NCBI GenBank assembly: GCA_964491875.1 | Contig: CAZBIC010000013.1 | Span: 96,743 to 160,742, forward strand | Reading direction: 5' to 3' | DNA from: JADJPG01 sp964491875 | GTDB taxonomy: Bacteria; Verrucomicrobiota; Verrucomicrobiia; Limisphaerales; JADJPG01 | Length of the DNA: 64,000 nt | Part shown: piece after piece, positions 52,801-61,955 of the stretch | Position numbering within the stretch: the first letter of the stretch is position 1 | Layout of the letters: every line of letters begins with the position of its first letter | Notes under the pieces: model-generated | The model's input: only the letters and a program-made list of their open reading frames with translations | What the model was told of the DNA's origin: nothing | Databases searched by the model: none | Translations under genes and position numbers: made by a program

Positions 52801-55800
52801 TCGGGCGAACGCGTCGTATTGCGTGACGCCTCGGATAATCCGGCGGACAGCGTGACTTACTCCGATGACGGTCGCTGGCCGGGCGCAGCCGACGCCGGCG
52901 GCGCGAGTCTGGAACTGCGCGATCCGCGCGCCGACAACAACGTCGGCGAATCGTGGGCGGCCAGCGACGAAAGCAATCGCTCGTCCTGGCGTACCTACAG
53001 TTATCGCGGCGTGGCGGCAGCAAGCCCGGTCGGTCCCGACGGACAGTGGAAGGAGTTCGTGATGGGCCTGCTGGATAACGGCGTCATCCTGCTCGACGAC
53101 ATTGCAGTGATTGAAACGCCCTCCACGACACCGACGAACCTCATCCAGAACGGCACTTTCGAAACCGGCACCAACAAGTGGCGCATCATCGGTAATCATC
53201 ACGGTGAAGTGATCGGCGACCCCGATCAACCCGGCAACAAGGTGCTCAAGCTCACCGCCAACGGCAGCACGGAACACATGAGCAACCACGGCGAAACAAC
53301 CTTTGCCGGTGGTCGCGACGTCGTGAACGGTCGCGAGTATCTCATCACCTTCCGCGCGAAATGGATCAGCGGTTCCCGGCAGTTCCACACCCGGCTCTAC
53401 TTCAATCGTCTCGCCCGCACGACTTACCTCGAAGCGCCGGAACAACACGGCACCCCGGGCTCGCAGAACACCGCGTTCGTCCCGAACATCGGCCCCAGCT
53501 TTGATGGCTTGCGTCATTCACCCGCAGTCCCAGGAGCGTTTGAACCTGTGACCGTTTCGGTTCACGCGACGGATCCCGACGGATTGAACGAGATCGCCTT
53601 GTGGTGGCGTCCAGACGGCGGCAACTGGAGCAGCATCGTTATGGTGCCGAGCGCTGAATCGCCCGGGATCTTCTCAGCCAGTCTTCCCGGTCGCCCCGCC
53701 GGATCGATCGTCCAGTTCTACGTCGACGGCGCGGATGGCCATGGCGTTCGCTCGTTCTTCCCCGCCGACGGCGCCAACTCACGCGCACTTTACCGTGTGG
53801 ACGACGGACTCGCCGCCACGAACGGCCTGCACAATTTCCGCCTCGTCACGTTGACCGAAGATTCCGATCAGCTCTTCCGAACCGTCAACCTGATGAGCAA
53901 CGAGCGCATCGGTTGCACGGTGATTTACGACGAGCAGGAGATTTTCTACGACGTGGGACTGCGCCTGAAGGGCAGCGAACACAGCCGCACGACGACACCG
54001 CGACTGGGATTCAACGTCAGCTTCCCCAGCGCCCAGAAGTTCCGTGGCATCCACAGCACCGTGGCGCTTGATCGCTCAGAAAGCACCGGCTTCGGCCAGC
54101 GGGAGATGCTGATTCACCAGACCCTGAATCACGTCGGCGGCGTCCCGACCAAGTATCACGATCTGGTTCAAATCATGGCGCCTCGTCCGGACTACACCGG
54201 CACGGCGGAACTTCAGCTCGCGCGTTACTCGGATGTGTTCCTCGACGATCAGTTCGAGGACGGCGCGGATGGCACGGTCTTCGAATACGAACTCGTCTAC
54301 CAGCTCAACTCCACGGACACCGGCACGCCCGAGGGCAACAAGGTGCCGAATCCCGATTCGGTCGTTGGCACGACCATCCGCAATCTCGGCGACGACAAGG
54401 AGAACTACCGCTGGACGATGCTGCTGAAGAACAACGAAGACCGGGATGACTACGCCCGCATCATGGCGTTCAGCAAATGGATGGCGACCACCGGCACCAA
54501 CTTCACCAGCCAGCTCACCAACATCATCGACGTGGACCGCTGGCTGCGCGGCACCGCGGCGAACGTCGTCTCCGGCGCCGGTGACAGCTACGGCGGAGAC
54601 GGTTCACAGCACAACGTCCAGTTCTACGTGCGCCCCAGCGACGGCCGCGTCATCTACTTTCCCCACGACGTCGATGCGTTCTTCGACGCGAGTCGCCCTG
54701 CGGTTCCCAACGGCGATCTATCCAAGATTCTCGCCATCCCGGCCTACGCCCGCGCCTACTACGGTCACCTCCGGGAGATTCTGGAAACCACCTACAACGC
54801 GAACTACATGACGCGCTGGGCGAATCACTTCGGCCGCCTGCTGCCCGCGCAGAACTTTGCCGGGCACCTCGCCTTCATTGTGCAACGCGGCACCGTCCTG
54901 AACAACGCGATCAACACCGCCGTTCCAAATGTCGCCTTCAACATCAGTTCGAGCGGCGGCAATGACTTCGGCACCACGAGCAACACCATTACCTTCACCG
55001 GAACCGCGCCGCTGGCCGTCCGATCAATCGAAGTCAACGGCGTCAGCTATCCGATCACCTGGACCAGCGCCACCGCCTGGTCCATCCAGCTCCCACTCTT
55101 CAGCGGCCCGAACCCGCTCGTGGTGCAGGGCGTGGACCGATCCGGCATCCGCCTCACGAACGCCATCGACACGATTACCATCACGAACAACGGCTCCGGC
55201 GTCCTGCTCCCCGTGGTGATCAATGAATGGATGGCCGACAACGCCGGACCTTCCGGGCTCGTCGATCCAGCGGACGGCCTGTTTCAGGACTGGTTCGAGC
55301 TGTTCAATCCCAACACGAACGCCGTCAACCTCGCAGGCTTCTACCTGACCGATACGCTGAGCCAGCCGGCCAAATGGCAGATCCCGCTCGGCACCATCAT
55401 TGATCCCGGCGCATTCCTCCTCGTCTGGGCCGATAACGAGCCGGAGCAGAACATCTCGTATTCCACCAACGGGCATCTCCACGCCGGATTCCAGCTCAGC
55501 GCCAACGGCGAAGTGCTGGCGCTTTATTCGCCCGGACTTGTCGCCCAGCACGCTGTGGTGTTCGGACCGCAGTTTCAAAACGTCAGCCAGGGCCTGTTCC
55601 CGGACGGCATGACCAACTCCGTTTACTCGATGACCAACTGGACGCCGCGCACGGCGAACTCACTCGCCAACCGCGAAGTCCTTCGCGTCATCGCGTTCAA
55701 CGGAACCAGCGTCACACTGCAGACCGACGTGATTGCCGGACGCAACTACACGATCGAGTTCAAGAACAGCCTCTCCGAGGAAATGTGGCAGCCGCTGGGC

Positions 55801-55893
55801 GATCCGCGTTCCTCCGCCGACGCCACCCTCACCGTGACTGACACCACCGCGGCTCCGCTCCAACGATTCTATCGCATCAAGCGGTTGGACTGA
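49843..55893 (+). CDS. Very large secreted LTD / LamG / CotH protein
   Basis: 2016 aa, signal peptide 1-20 (FALGLSLQLGTA). Order: LTD domain (about 22-180, VVFNEINYHPTTNESANEW); LamG-like (about 230-430); a galactose-binding-like domain (about 470-580, LDFAADDGAIFYLNG); LTD 2 (about 590-715); a second galactose-binding-like domain (about 760-900, YFRSELVYTG); LTD 3 (about 905-1040); a CBM-like domain (about 1095-1200, NLIQNGTFETGTNKW); CotH (about 1330-1690) with VGLRLKGSEHSRTTTPRLGF and YFPHDVDAFFD (DxD intact); LTD 4 (about 1785-1900, VINEWMADNAGPSG); and an FYR-type end (RFYRIKRLD). The block LTD plus galactose-binding is duplicated. It is probably a cell-surface glycan-binding protein with a kinase-like CotH domain. 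The next gene starts 142 bp downstream. Confidence 0.92.
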   Translation: MKSTFLCSFALGLSLQLGTAADSVVVFNEINYHPTTNESANEWIELHNQMAIDIDLSAWSVRGGVDFTFAEGTIIPGGGHLVVAANPAALQTAIGLTNAVGPFTGRLNNSSARLELRDRNGRIMDRFEYGDEGKWPIAPDGSGATLAKRDPNSPSDSPDYWMSSVVSGGTPGGRNFPKSFKPQRRTYISFDSLWRFEASGTDLGDAWRAPGFDDSAWGGRNSATLVGYWPFNGDAIGLRGTSGTLVGAVATTTDRNGAVGGALGFAGNLSQHVSVPGGGGLNAASQGTISLWVKWNGTQDADCCGGFGAVLSRQANGQFSDTILALNNANPASARLIWRQSGGPAPILITSSTPVGTNWHHIAITFSPAGTTLYVDGVADGFAVGSPMNNGASTPLAIGAWAGDGGGFSTSSIDDVAVWDRPLNAAQVATLASQTKTPLDYASPEGAVYYSGDGRLTQSDELRLTALPTGPTTYYFRNTFQFSDDPSSADLKLDFAADDGAIFYLNGQEVHRHNMPDGAATYSTLASSTIGDAAILNGISIPNTHIIVGNNVLAVEVHQASAADPGMVFGAGLNATVVPLPQGPPPGVVDPGTLVFNELGAGGLPTVDIELINRGTEPIGVGGYILRRTGTSPDAEFILPPQTVPAGEFLTLNQTALGFSVAAGDKLFLLPPGGSRVADAVEIHSRPRARVPDGSGDFLTPAVLTPGTSNIVSLRDEIVINEIFYHGPPTLEVPATIAPTTNLFFTNLWRYEQSGTDLGTEWREPGYDDSAWPIGAGLFFVSTNNLAAPKNTPLTLGPTTYYFRSELVYTGRPAILTLNARHIMDDGIVVYLNGREILRANMPVSGPIRYTNFANTPVSVAAIRQAVPVALTNLILGTNIIAAEVHQASVSGDDVVFGFELSGTIEATPRIPYQGSDEEWLELFNQSSNAVNLAGWRLDEGIDFRFGTNDSIPPGGYLVVAKDPAALQAKFPGVPVVGPYANKLSHSGERVVLRDASDNPADSVTYSDDGRWPGAADAGGASLELRDPRADNNVGESWAASDESNRSSWRTYSYRGVAAASPVGPDGQWKEFVMGLLDNGVILLDDIAVIETPSTTPTNLIQNGTFETGTNKWRIIGNHHGEVIGDPDQPGNKVLKLTANGSTEHMSNHGETTFAGGRDVVNGREYLITFRAKWISGSRQFHTRLYFNRLARTTYLEAPEQHGTPGSQNTAFVPNIGPSFDGLRHSPAVPGAFEPVTVSVHATDPDGLNEIALWWRPDGGNWSSIVMVPSAESPGIFSASLPGRPAGSIVQFYVDGADGHGVRSFFPADGANSRALYRVDDGLAATNGLHNFRLVTLTEDSDQLFRTVNLMSNERIGCTVIYDEQEIFYDVGLRLKGSEHSRTTTPRLGFNVSFPSAQKFRGIHSTVALDRSESTGFGQREMLIHQTLNHVGGVPTKYHDLVQIMAPRPDYTGTAELQLARYSDVFLDDQFEDGADGTVFEYELVYQLNSTDTGTPEGNKVPNPDSVVGTTIRNLGDDKENYRWTMLLKNNEDRDDYARIMAFSKWMATTGTNFTSQLTNIIDVDRWLRGTAANVVSGAGDSYGGDGSQHNVQFYVRPSDGRVIYFPHDVDAFFDASRPAVPNGDLSKILAIPAYARAYYGHLREILETTYNANYMTRWANHFGRLLPAQNFAGHLAFIVQRGTVLNNAINTAVPNVAFNISSSGGNDFGTTSNTITFTGTAPLAVRSIEVNGVSYPITWTSATAWSIQLPLFSGPNPLVVQGVDRSGIRLTNAIDTITITNNGSGVLLPVVINEWMADNAGPSGLVDPADGLFQDWFELFNPNTNAVNLAGFYLTDTLSQPAKWQIPLGTIIDPGAFLLVWADNEPEQNISYSTNGHLHAGFQLSANGEVLALYSPGLVAQHAVVFGPQFQNVSQGLFPDGMTNSVYSMTNWTPRTANSLANREVLRVIAFNGTSVTLQTDVIAGRNYTIEFKNSLSEEMWQPLGDPRSSADATLTVTDTTAAPLQRFYRIKRLD

Positions 55894-56035
55894 ACGGTTC
55901 ACTCGAATGCCAAGTAGAACAGGCCACCGAGTTACTTTGTAGGAATAGCCGGTGCCAGCCAGCGCCCTACCTCACTCCGCGAATTCATCACACGAAAGCT
56001 GGAACTCGCGCCGTGCGGTTGGCAAACTCGGCGTC

Positions 56036-59000
56036 ATGATCGCCCGTCGGACAACGCTGCCTGGAACCTTCATCCTGCTCGTCTGGATGGCGTGCAGCGG
56101 TCTCTCTTCTCAAACCCACGCCGCGCCGACGTCCGATCGCATCGACTTCAACCGCGATGTCCGGCGCATCCTTTCCGAGAATTGCTTCAACTGCCACGGC
56201 CCCGACGCCAAAGAACGCAAGGGCGGCGGGCAATCGCTACGACTGGACGTCGAGGATAGCGCAAAGGCGAACCTGGGCGACGGCAGTCGTGCTGTGGTCC
56301 CTGGTCACCCCGCGCAAAGTGAAATGATCCGCCGCATTGAGGCGACCGATCTCGATGACCGGATGCCACCTCCGGAAACCGGCAAGAAGCTCACCGCCCA
56401 AGAAATCTCCACGCTGAAGCAATGGATCGCTCAGGGTGCGGAGTATTCGAAGCACTGGTCCTATCTCAAACCGCAGCGCGCGAGGCTGCCGAAGGCCCAG
56501 CCCAAATCGTGGCCGCGCAACGCCATCGATCACTTCATCCTCGCCCGTTTGAATCGCGAGAAGCTCGCCCCGGCGCCGGAAGCCGATCGCGCCACGCTGA
56601 TTCGCCGCGTCGCGCTCGACCTCACCGGGCTTCCACCGTCGGTGGACGAAGTGAACCAGTTCCTCGCCGACCGAAAGCCGGGCGCGTATGAGCGATTGGT
56701 GGATCGCCTGCTCAAGAAGGAATCGTTTGGCGAACACTGGGCGCGGCTGTGGCTGGACCAGGCGCGCTACGCCGATTCCAGCGGCTACTCCGATGATCCG
56801 GCGCGCACGATTTGGGCCTATCGGGATTACGTCATTCGTTCGCTGAACGCGAACAAACCGTTTGACCAGTTCACGCTCGAACAAATCGCCGGCGACCTGC
56901 TCGACAATCCCACCGACGAGCAACTCGTCGCCACGGCGTTTCACCGGAACACGATGACGAACAACGAAGGCGGCACAAGCGACGAGGAGTATCGCAACGT
57001 CGCCATCGTGGATCGCGTGAACACCACCATGGCTGTCTGGATGGGAACAACGATAGCCTGCGCGCAGTGCCACAACCACAAATACGATCCCATCACGCAG
57101 GAAGAATACTTCCAGCTCTTCGCGATTCTGAACAACACCGCCGACGCGGACAAAGGCGACGAGAGCCCCACCCTGCCGCTGTTTACGCCCGAACAGAAGC
57201 GCCAGAAACAGGCGTGGCAGGACGACATCGCGCGCCTCGAAAAAATCCTCCGCACTCCGACCCCGGATGTCGACCGCGCGCAGGCCGCCTGGGAGCCGCG
57301 ATTCAAAACTGATCTAGAATGGAAGCCACTCGTTCCATCGGCGATCCATTCGCAGGCCGGCGCTGACATCAAACGTGATGACGACGGCAGCGTTCGCTTC
57401 GAGCGCTCGGGCAAAACCGATACCTACGCTTTCGAAATCCCCGCGCCGAGCGGCCTACCCATCACGGCGATTCGCCTCGATGCCCTTCCCGACTCGAAAC
57501 CGCCCGGTCGCGGCGTCGGCCACTCCAGCGGCAACTTCGTCGTCTCGCGCGTCCTCGCCTCCATCGCGCCGACCAACGATCAACCTGCCACCGGACGCTT
57601 CCTTCGCATCGACCTGACCGGGAAGGAGAAAATTCTTTCGCTCGCCGAAGTTCAGATCTTCAGCGGCTCCACCAACCTCGCGCGTCTCGGCGAGGCGAAG
57701 CAAAGCACCACGGCGTTCGACGGTCCCGCGAAGCTCGCCATCGACGGAAACACGGACGGCGACTACGCGAAGGCAAAGTCCACCACGCATACGGAGACCT
57801 CGACCGACCCGTGGTGGGAACTGGACCTGAAGTCCACTGTGAACATCGACCGCATCGTCTTGTGGAATCGGACGGATGGTTCCCAGGATCGCCTGAGCAA
57901 CTTCCGCGTCACGCTGCTGGACGACAAGCGCACCACGCTCTGGGAACAACGCGTGAGCGCCGCGCCGAATCCCAGCACGGAACTTCGCCCCGACGGAGCG
58001 CGGCCCGTTCCTTTCGCCATCGCGACGGCCAGTTTCTCGCAGAAGGATTTCAATGCGGCGGACGTGCTGGACAACAAGGACCCAAAGACGCGCGGCTGGG
58101 CCATCGCGCCGAAGTTCGGCGAGCCACACTCGCTCACGCTCACTATCAAGACTCCGGCGTTCGTCGGTCCCGGCTCCAATCTCGTCGTATCCATCGAGCA
58201 GCTCTCCAAGTATGAGTTCGCCACCATCGCGCAGCTCAAGCTGATGGGTTCGTCCGATGAACGTGCCGCGGACTTCGCGCGCGTCCCCATGAACATCCGC
58301 GCCATTCTCCAACAAGCCGCAGCCGCTCGCTCACCGGCGCAGACCGAGGAGCTTCGCGAATACTTCCTGACCATCGCTCCGGAACTGGAGGACGAACGCG
58401 TGGACCTCGCCCGCCTTAAGAAGAAGCTGGAGGACGAGAAGCCCTACACCACGGTTCCGATCTACCGCGAGCTCGCCGGCGACAAGCGGCGCAAGACCAA
58501 CGTTCACCGGCGCGGGAACTTCCTCGATCTCGGCAAGGAAGTGAGCGGCGGACTCCCGGCGTTTGCCTCCATCCGCTCCACGGGACGCGACGCCGCGCCC
58601 GCCGACCGCCTTGCCCTCGCGCGCTGGCTGGTCGATCGCGAAAATCCGCTCACCGCCCGCGTGGTGGCGAATCGGTTGTGGGAATCAGTCTTCGGCATCG
58701 GCCTGGTTCGCACGAGCGAGGAGTTCGGCGCCCAGGGCGATTTGCCGTCGCACCCGGAATTGCTCGACTGGCTGGCGGTCGAGCTGATGGAGAAAAAGTG
58801 GGACGTGAAACATCTGCTCAGGCTGATGGTCACCTCGGCGGCGTATCGTCAGTCGTCGCGCGTCACTCCGGATCTCGCGGCGCGAGATCCCGACAACCAG
58901 TTGCTCGCACGCGGCCCGCGCTTCCGGCTCTCCGCCGAAATGATTCGCGATCAGGCGCTCGCCGTCAGCGGATTGCTCAGCAGCAAAATGTATGGGCCTC

Positions 59001-59542
59001 CGGTGAAACCGCCGCAACCGAGGATGGGACTCGCCGCCGCGTTCGGCAGCGGCACGGATTGGGAAACCAGCAGCGGCGAGGATCGACATCGACGCGCCCT
59101 CTACACCACGTGGCGACGATCGAATCCGTATCCGTCCATGGCCACCTTCGATGCGCCGAATCGCGAAGTCTGCCTTGTGCGCCGTGAGCGTTCCAATACG
59201 CCGCTCCAGGCGCTGGTCGCCTTGAACGACCCGGTCTACATCGAGGCGGCACAGGCGCTTGCCCGCAAGATGATCGTCGCCGGCAAGACGCCCGACGAGA
59301 AAGCGCGTGACGGCTTCCTGCGGTGCGCCAGCCGCCCACCGACGGACGAAGAGCTTCGCGGCCTCGTGAATCTCTACTCGAAAACTCTCGCCCGTTTCCA
59401 GACCGACCCGGCCAAGGCAACCGAGCTCGCCACCAAACCGCTGGGTGACGCGCCGAAGGATATGGACATCGCCGAACTCGCCGCGTGGACCGTGGTGGGT
59501 AATGTCCTGCTGAACCTCGATGAGATGCTGATGAAGCGGTAA
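56036..59542 (+). CDS. DUF1549/DUF1553 protein with cytochrome-c and discoidin-like domains
   Basis: 1168 aa from ATG 56036 (MIARRTTLPG), giving a normal signal sequence; the longer frame to 55952 is unlikely. Order: Planctomycete-type cytochrome domain with CFNCH (residues 50-54) and DDRMPPPETGKKLT; DUF1549 (about 160-370, RRVALDLTGLPPSVDEV, WLDQARYADSSGY, CAQCHNHKYDP); a middle region with a discoidin/F5-8C-like insertion (about 537-632, EVQIFSGSTNLARLGEA, WWELDLKSTVNIDRIVLWNR); and DUF1553 (about 850-1140, NPLTARVVANRLWESVFGIGLV, RSNPYPSMATFDAPNRE). This is the fuller version of the family; the first-locus homologue (11760-14288) has Ig-like rather than discoidin additions. The discoidin-like part suggests glycan binding. 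It is followed 12 bp later by a membrane protein gene and then DUF1501. Confidence 0.93.
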   Translation: MIARRTTLPGTFILLVWMACSGLSSQTHAAPTSDRIDFNRDVRRILSENCFNCHGPDAKERKGGGQSLRLDVEDSAKANLGDGSRAVVPGHPAQSEMIRRIEATDLDDRMPPPETGKKLTAQEISTLKQWIAQGAEYSKHWSYLKPQRARLPKAQPKSWPRNAIDHFILARLNREKLAPAPEADRATLIRRVALDLTGLPPSVDEVNQFLADRKPGAYERLVDRLLKKESFGEHWARLWLDQARYADSSGYSDDPARTIWAYRDYVIRSLNANKPFDQFTLEQIAGDLLDNPTDEQLVATAFHRNTMTNNEGGTSDEEYRNVAIVDRVNTTMAVWMGTTIACAQCHNHKYDPITQEEYFQLFAILNNTADADKGDESPTLPLFTPEQKRQKQAWQDDIARLEKILRTPTPDVDRAQAAWEPRFKTDLEWKPLVPSAIHSQAGADIKRDDDGSVRFERSGKTDTYAFEIPAPSGLPITAIRLDALPDSKPPGRGVGHSSGNFVVSRVLASIAPTNDQPATGRFLRIDLTGKEKILSLAEVQIFSGSTNLARLGEAKQSTTAFDGPAKLAIDGNTDGDYAKAKSTTHTETSTDPWWELDLKSTVNIDRIVLWNRTDGSQDRLSNFRVTLLDDKRTTLWEQRVSAAPNPSTELRPDGARPVPFAIATASFSQKDFNAADVLDNKDPKTRGWAIAPKFGEPHSLTLTIKTPAFVGPGSNLVVSIEQLSKYEFATIAQLKLMGSSDERAADFARVPMNIRAILQQAAAARSPAQTEELREYFLTIAPELEDERVDLARLKKKLEDEKPYTTVPIYRELAGDKRRKTNVHRRGNFLDLGKEVSGGLPAFASIRSTGRDAAPADRLALARWLVDRENPLTARVVANRLWESVFGIGLVRTSEEFGAQGDLPSHPELLDWLAVELMEKKWDVKHLLRLMVTSAAYRQSSRVTPDLAARDPDNQLLARGPRFRLSAEMIRDQALAVSGLLSSKMYGPPVKPPQPRMGLAAAFGSGTDWETSSGEDRHRRALYTTWRRSNPYPSMATFDAPNREVCLVRRERSNTPLQALVALNDPVYIEAAQALARKMIVAGKTPDEKARDGFLRCASRPPTDEELRGLVNLYSKTLARFQTDPAKATELATKPLGDAPKDMDIAELAAWTVVGNVLLNLDEMLMKR

Positions 59543-59554
59543 CAGCACAATCCC

Positions 59555-60019
59555 ATGGCACCGAGACAATCATTCTGGATGGCTGTGAGCATTGGGATCG
59601 CCCTGATGGCTCTTTGGAGCCTTCCTTTGGTGCGCGCATCCTCATTCGTAGGATGGGCTCTCGAATACGACCGCGAAACGCGATCCTTCGACTCCGAGAA
59701 TCAGCTGCAGTTTGCCTCCTCGCTGATGTTCTCGTATGTGGCTTCAGCCGCTGGCTGTTTGGCTATCGCATGGATGACTTTCAAGCATCCAAGACTTGTG
59801 CAGCTTGTCTCAGTCGCATTAGCAGCCTTCGCAGTTGGCATCGTATTACGGATTCGCCCGGAAGAACCATTCCATCTGTTTCCTACGATCAGACCGTGGC
59901 GGCCGGCTCAACTTACCTTGGTCGCGGTCATCGTAAGTGCAGCGCTGGCCCATTTTCTCAAGCCATCGATTCAAAAGTCAGGTTCGACAACGGAAGTCAG
60001 AAATTCAAACCGAGCATGA
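59555..60019 (+). CDS. Four-span membrane protein, translationally coupled to DUF1501
   Basis: 154 aa, no family recognised. Four hydrophobic helices at about 6-27, 53-76, 81-100 and 118-135, with a hydrophilic loop (about 30-52) after the first. Its stop codon overlaps the DUF1501 start as ATGA at 60016-60019, and its start is 12 bp from the DUF1549/DUF1553 stop, which strongly supports a real gene in one transcript. Codon use is less GC-rich than its neighbours. A membrane anchor or subunit for the exported pair is possible but unproven. Confidence 0.75.
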   Translation: MAPRQSFWMAVSIGIALMALWSLPLVRASSFVGWALEYDRETRSFDSENQLQFASSLMFSYVASAAGCLAIAWMTFKHPRLVQLVSVALAAFAVGIVLRIRPEEPFHLFPTIRPWRPAQLTLVAVIVSAALAHFLKPSIQKSGSTTEVRNSNRA

Positions 60020-61467
60020 ATTCCAACCTCGCCCAGCTCCAGCACCTCACCCGGCGCCACTTCCTCGGCAAGGCCGCCCACGGCCTCGGCGCGTTCGCGC
60101 TATCCTCGCTGCTGAAGAACCCACTTGCCGCGGACGTCGCCGCGCCGGCCAATCCCCTCGCTCCTCGCGCCCCGCACTTCGCCGGCCGCGCCAAACGGGT
60201 GATCTACCTGCATCTCACCGGATCGCCGCCGCACCTCGACTTGTTCGATTACAAGCCGGAGCTCGTGAAGCGCGACGGACAGGATTGCCCCAACGCGTTT
60301 CTCAAGGGCAAGCGATTCGCGTTCACCTCCGGCACGCCGAAACTCCTCGGCACGCGACGCACCTTCACGCAGCACGGTCAGGGCGGCGTGTGGATGTCCG
60401 ACGCGATTCCGCATTTGCACTCCGTCGCGGACGAACTGTGCGTGATACGATCGATGACGACCGACCAGTTCAATCACGCGCCGGCCGAGCTCCTCGTTTA
60501 CACCGGCTCACCGCGCTCCGGTCGCCCGTCGATGGGCGCGTGGGTGACGTATGGTCTCGGCACGGAAAACCAGAATCTGCCCGGCTTCGTCGTGCTCATC
60601 TCCAGCGGCGTGCAGCCGAATGGCGGCAAGAACTCGTTCGGCAGCGGCTTCCTCCCCTCGGTCTTCCAGGGCGTGCAATGCCGCTCGAAGGGCGACCCGG
60701 TGCTCTACGCGTCCGATCCCGCCGGGATGGACCGCGAGCTGCGCCGCATGAGCCTCGATACCTTGCGCGACTTGAACGAAATCCAGGCGCGCGAACTCGG
60801 CCATCCGGAAACGCAGACGCGCATCGCCCAATACGAGCTGGCGTTTCGCATGCAGATGTCCGTGCCCGAAGTGATGGACATCTCGCGCGAGTCAGCGTCC
60901 ACCATCGCCGCCTACGGCGCGAAACCCGGCGAATCGAGCTTCGCGAACAACTGTCTGCTCGCGCGACGACTCGTCGAGCAAGGCGTGCGCTTCGTCCAGC
61001 TCTTCGACTGGGGCTGGGATTTCCACGGCACGGGTCCGAGCGAAGACATCCGCGACGGCTTGACGAAGAAGTGCGCGACGATGGACCGACCTGTCGCGGC
61101 GTTGCTGAAAGATCTCCGTCAGCGCGGCTTGCTCGACGAAACACTCGTGGTGCTCGGCGGGGAATTCGGTCGCACGCCGTTCCGCGAAGGGCGCACGGCG
61201 AAGGGCGACATCCTGGGCCGCGACCATTTCCCGGATTGTTACACGATGGTGGTGGCTGGCGGCGGAGTGAAGGGCGGGACGATGTATGGCGAATCGGACG
61301 AGCTCGGCTTCAGCGTGGCGGAGAACAAGGTGAGCGTGCATGACCTCCAGGCCACCCTGCTCCACCAGCTCGGCTTCAATCACGAGCGCCTGACGTATCG
61401 ATTCCAGGGCCGCGACTATCGCCTGACGGATGTGGAAGGCGAAATCGTGCGTGGGATTTTGGCGTAA
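60016..61467 (+). CDS. DUF1501 family protein, Tat-exported
   Basis: 483 aa from ATG 60016. Residues about 12-35 (TRRHFLGKAAHGLGAFALSSLL) are a twin-arginine signal. Family signatures: RVIYLHLTGSPPHLDLFDYKPEL, SMTTDQFNHAPAELLVYTGSPRSGRPSMGAWVTYGL, VQLFDWGWDFHG, LVVLGGEFGRTPFREG, and DHFPDCYTMVVAGGGVKGGTMYGESDE. It is of the phosphatase/sulfatase-like DUF1501 class and is paired with the preceding DUF1549/DUF1553 gene, as at the first locus (9275-10738). The two DUF1501 proteins share the fold but differ in many residues. No terminator is obvious after it; 77 bp of gap precede the convergent lipoprotein gene. Confidence 0.93.
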   Translation: MNSNLAQLQHLTRRHFLGKAAHGLGAFALSSLLKNPLAADVAAPANPLAPRAPHFAGRAKRVIYLHLTGSPPHLDLFDYKPELVKRDGQDCPNAFLKGKRFAFTSGTPKLLGTRRTFTQHGQGGVWMSDAIPHLHSVADELCVIRSMTTDQFNHAPAELLVYTGSPRSGRPSMGAWVTYGLGTENQNLPGFVVLISSGVQPNGGKNSFGSGFLPSVFQGVQCRSKGDPVLYASDPAGMDRELRRMSLDTLRDLNEIQARELGHPETQTRIAQYELAFRMQMSVPEVMDISRESASTIAAYGAKPGESSFANNCLLARRLVEQGVRFVQLFDWGWDFHGTGPSEDIRDGLTKKCATMDRPVAALLKDLRQRGLLDETLVVLGGEFGRTPFREGRTAKGDILGRDHFPDCYTMVVAGGGVKGGTMYGESDELGFSVAENKVSVHDLQATLLHQLGFNHERLTYRFQGRDYRLTDVEGEIVRGILA

Positions 61468-61544
61468 GCCGTAACCTCCATGCTGGCCCGGCCCGCTAAA
61501 GCGAAAATGATGTCGAACATCGGCTAGCGTATCGCCGGAAGAAG

Positions 61545-61943
61545 TCAGCGAACTGGCCATCGAGGAGGGTCAGGCAAATCCTCAAAAGAGCCATCGAATT
61601 TGATCGCGGCCAAGCGGCCTTTCCCGTCGATTCTAAGATGTGGAGTCGAACAATAGATGGCCACGGCAGCCCCATTCGACTGGAAACCATGCCAACTTTC
61701 TGCGTCGTCATTGTATCGGTAAAGTTCTCCGCTCACGGGACATTTGGCCACCTTCAGGCCTGCGAGCATATTACTCAGCTGAACTGTATTTGTGGCTCCC
61801 TGAAGAACTTCTAGTGAAGAAATGTAACTGAGCTTGAGGTCATTCCTGCATTGGACCGATTCCGTACGTTGCCGGTCTGTCGGTCCACAACCTTGAGCAA
61901 CCAATCCCACAAGACAGCAGAACGTTCTGATGCCCAACTTCAT
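61545..61943 (-). CDS. Small hypothetical lipoprotein
   Basis: 132 aa from ATG 61943. The start MKLGIRTFCCLVGLVAQGC has a lipobox-like end (LVAQGC, Cys 19) and is followed by PTDRQRTESVQ, so a lipoprotein is predicted. The body (about 30-132) has CPVSGELYRYNDDAESWHGFQ and a beta-rich end, somewhat like globular domains of prepilin-type proteins, but I do not recognise a family. It starts 12 bp after the truB stop codon on the same strand, at the end of the rbfA-nrnA-truB run, and has lower GC than these genes. A function in the tRNA/ribosome pathway is not implied. Confidence 0.7.
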   Translation of the reverse strand: MKLGIRTFCCLVGLVAQGCGPTDRQRTESVQCRNDLKLSYISSLEVLQGATNTVQLSNMLAGLKVAKCPVSGELYRYNDDAESWHGFQSNGAAVAIYCSTPHLRIDGKGRLAAIKFDGSFEDLPDPPRWPVR

Positions 61944-61955
61944 TTCGAGAGGTAA

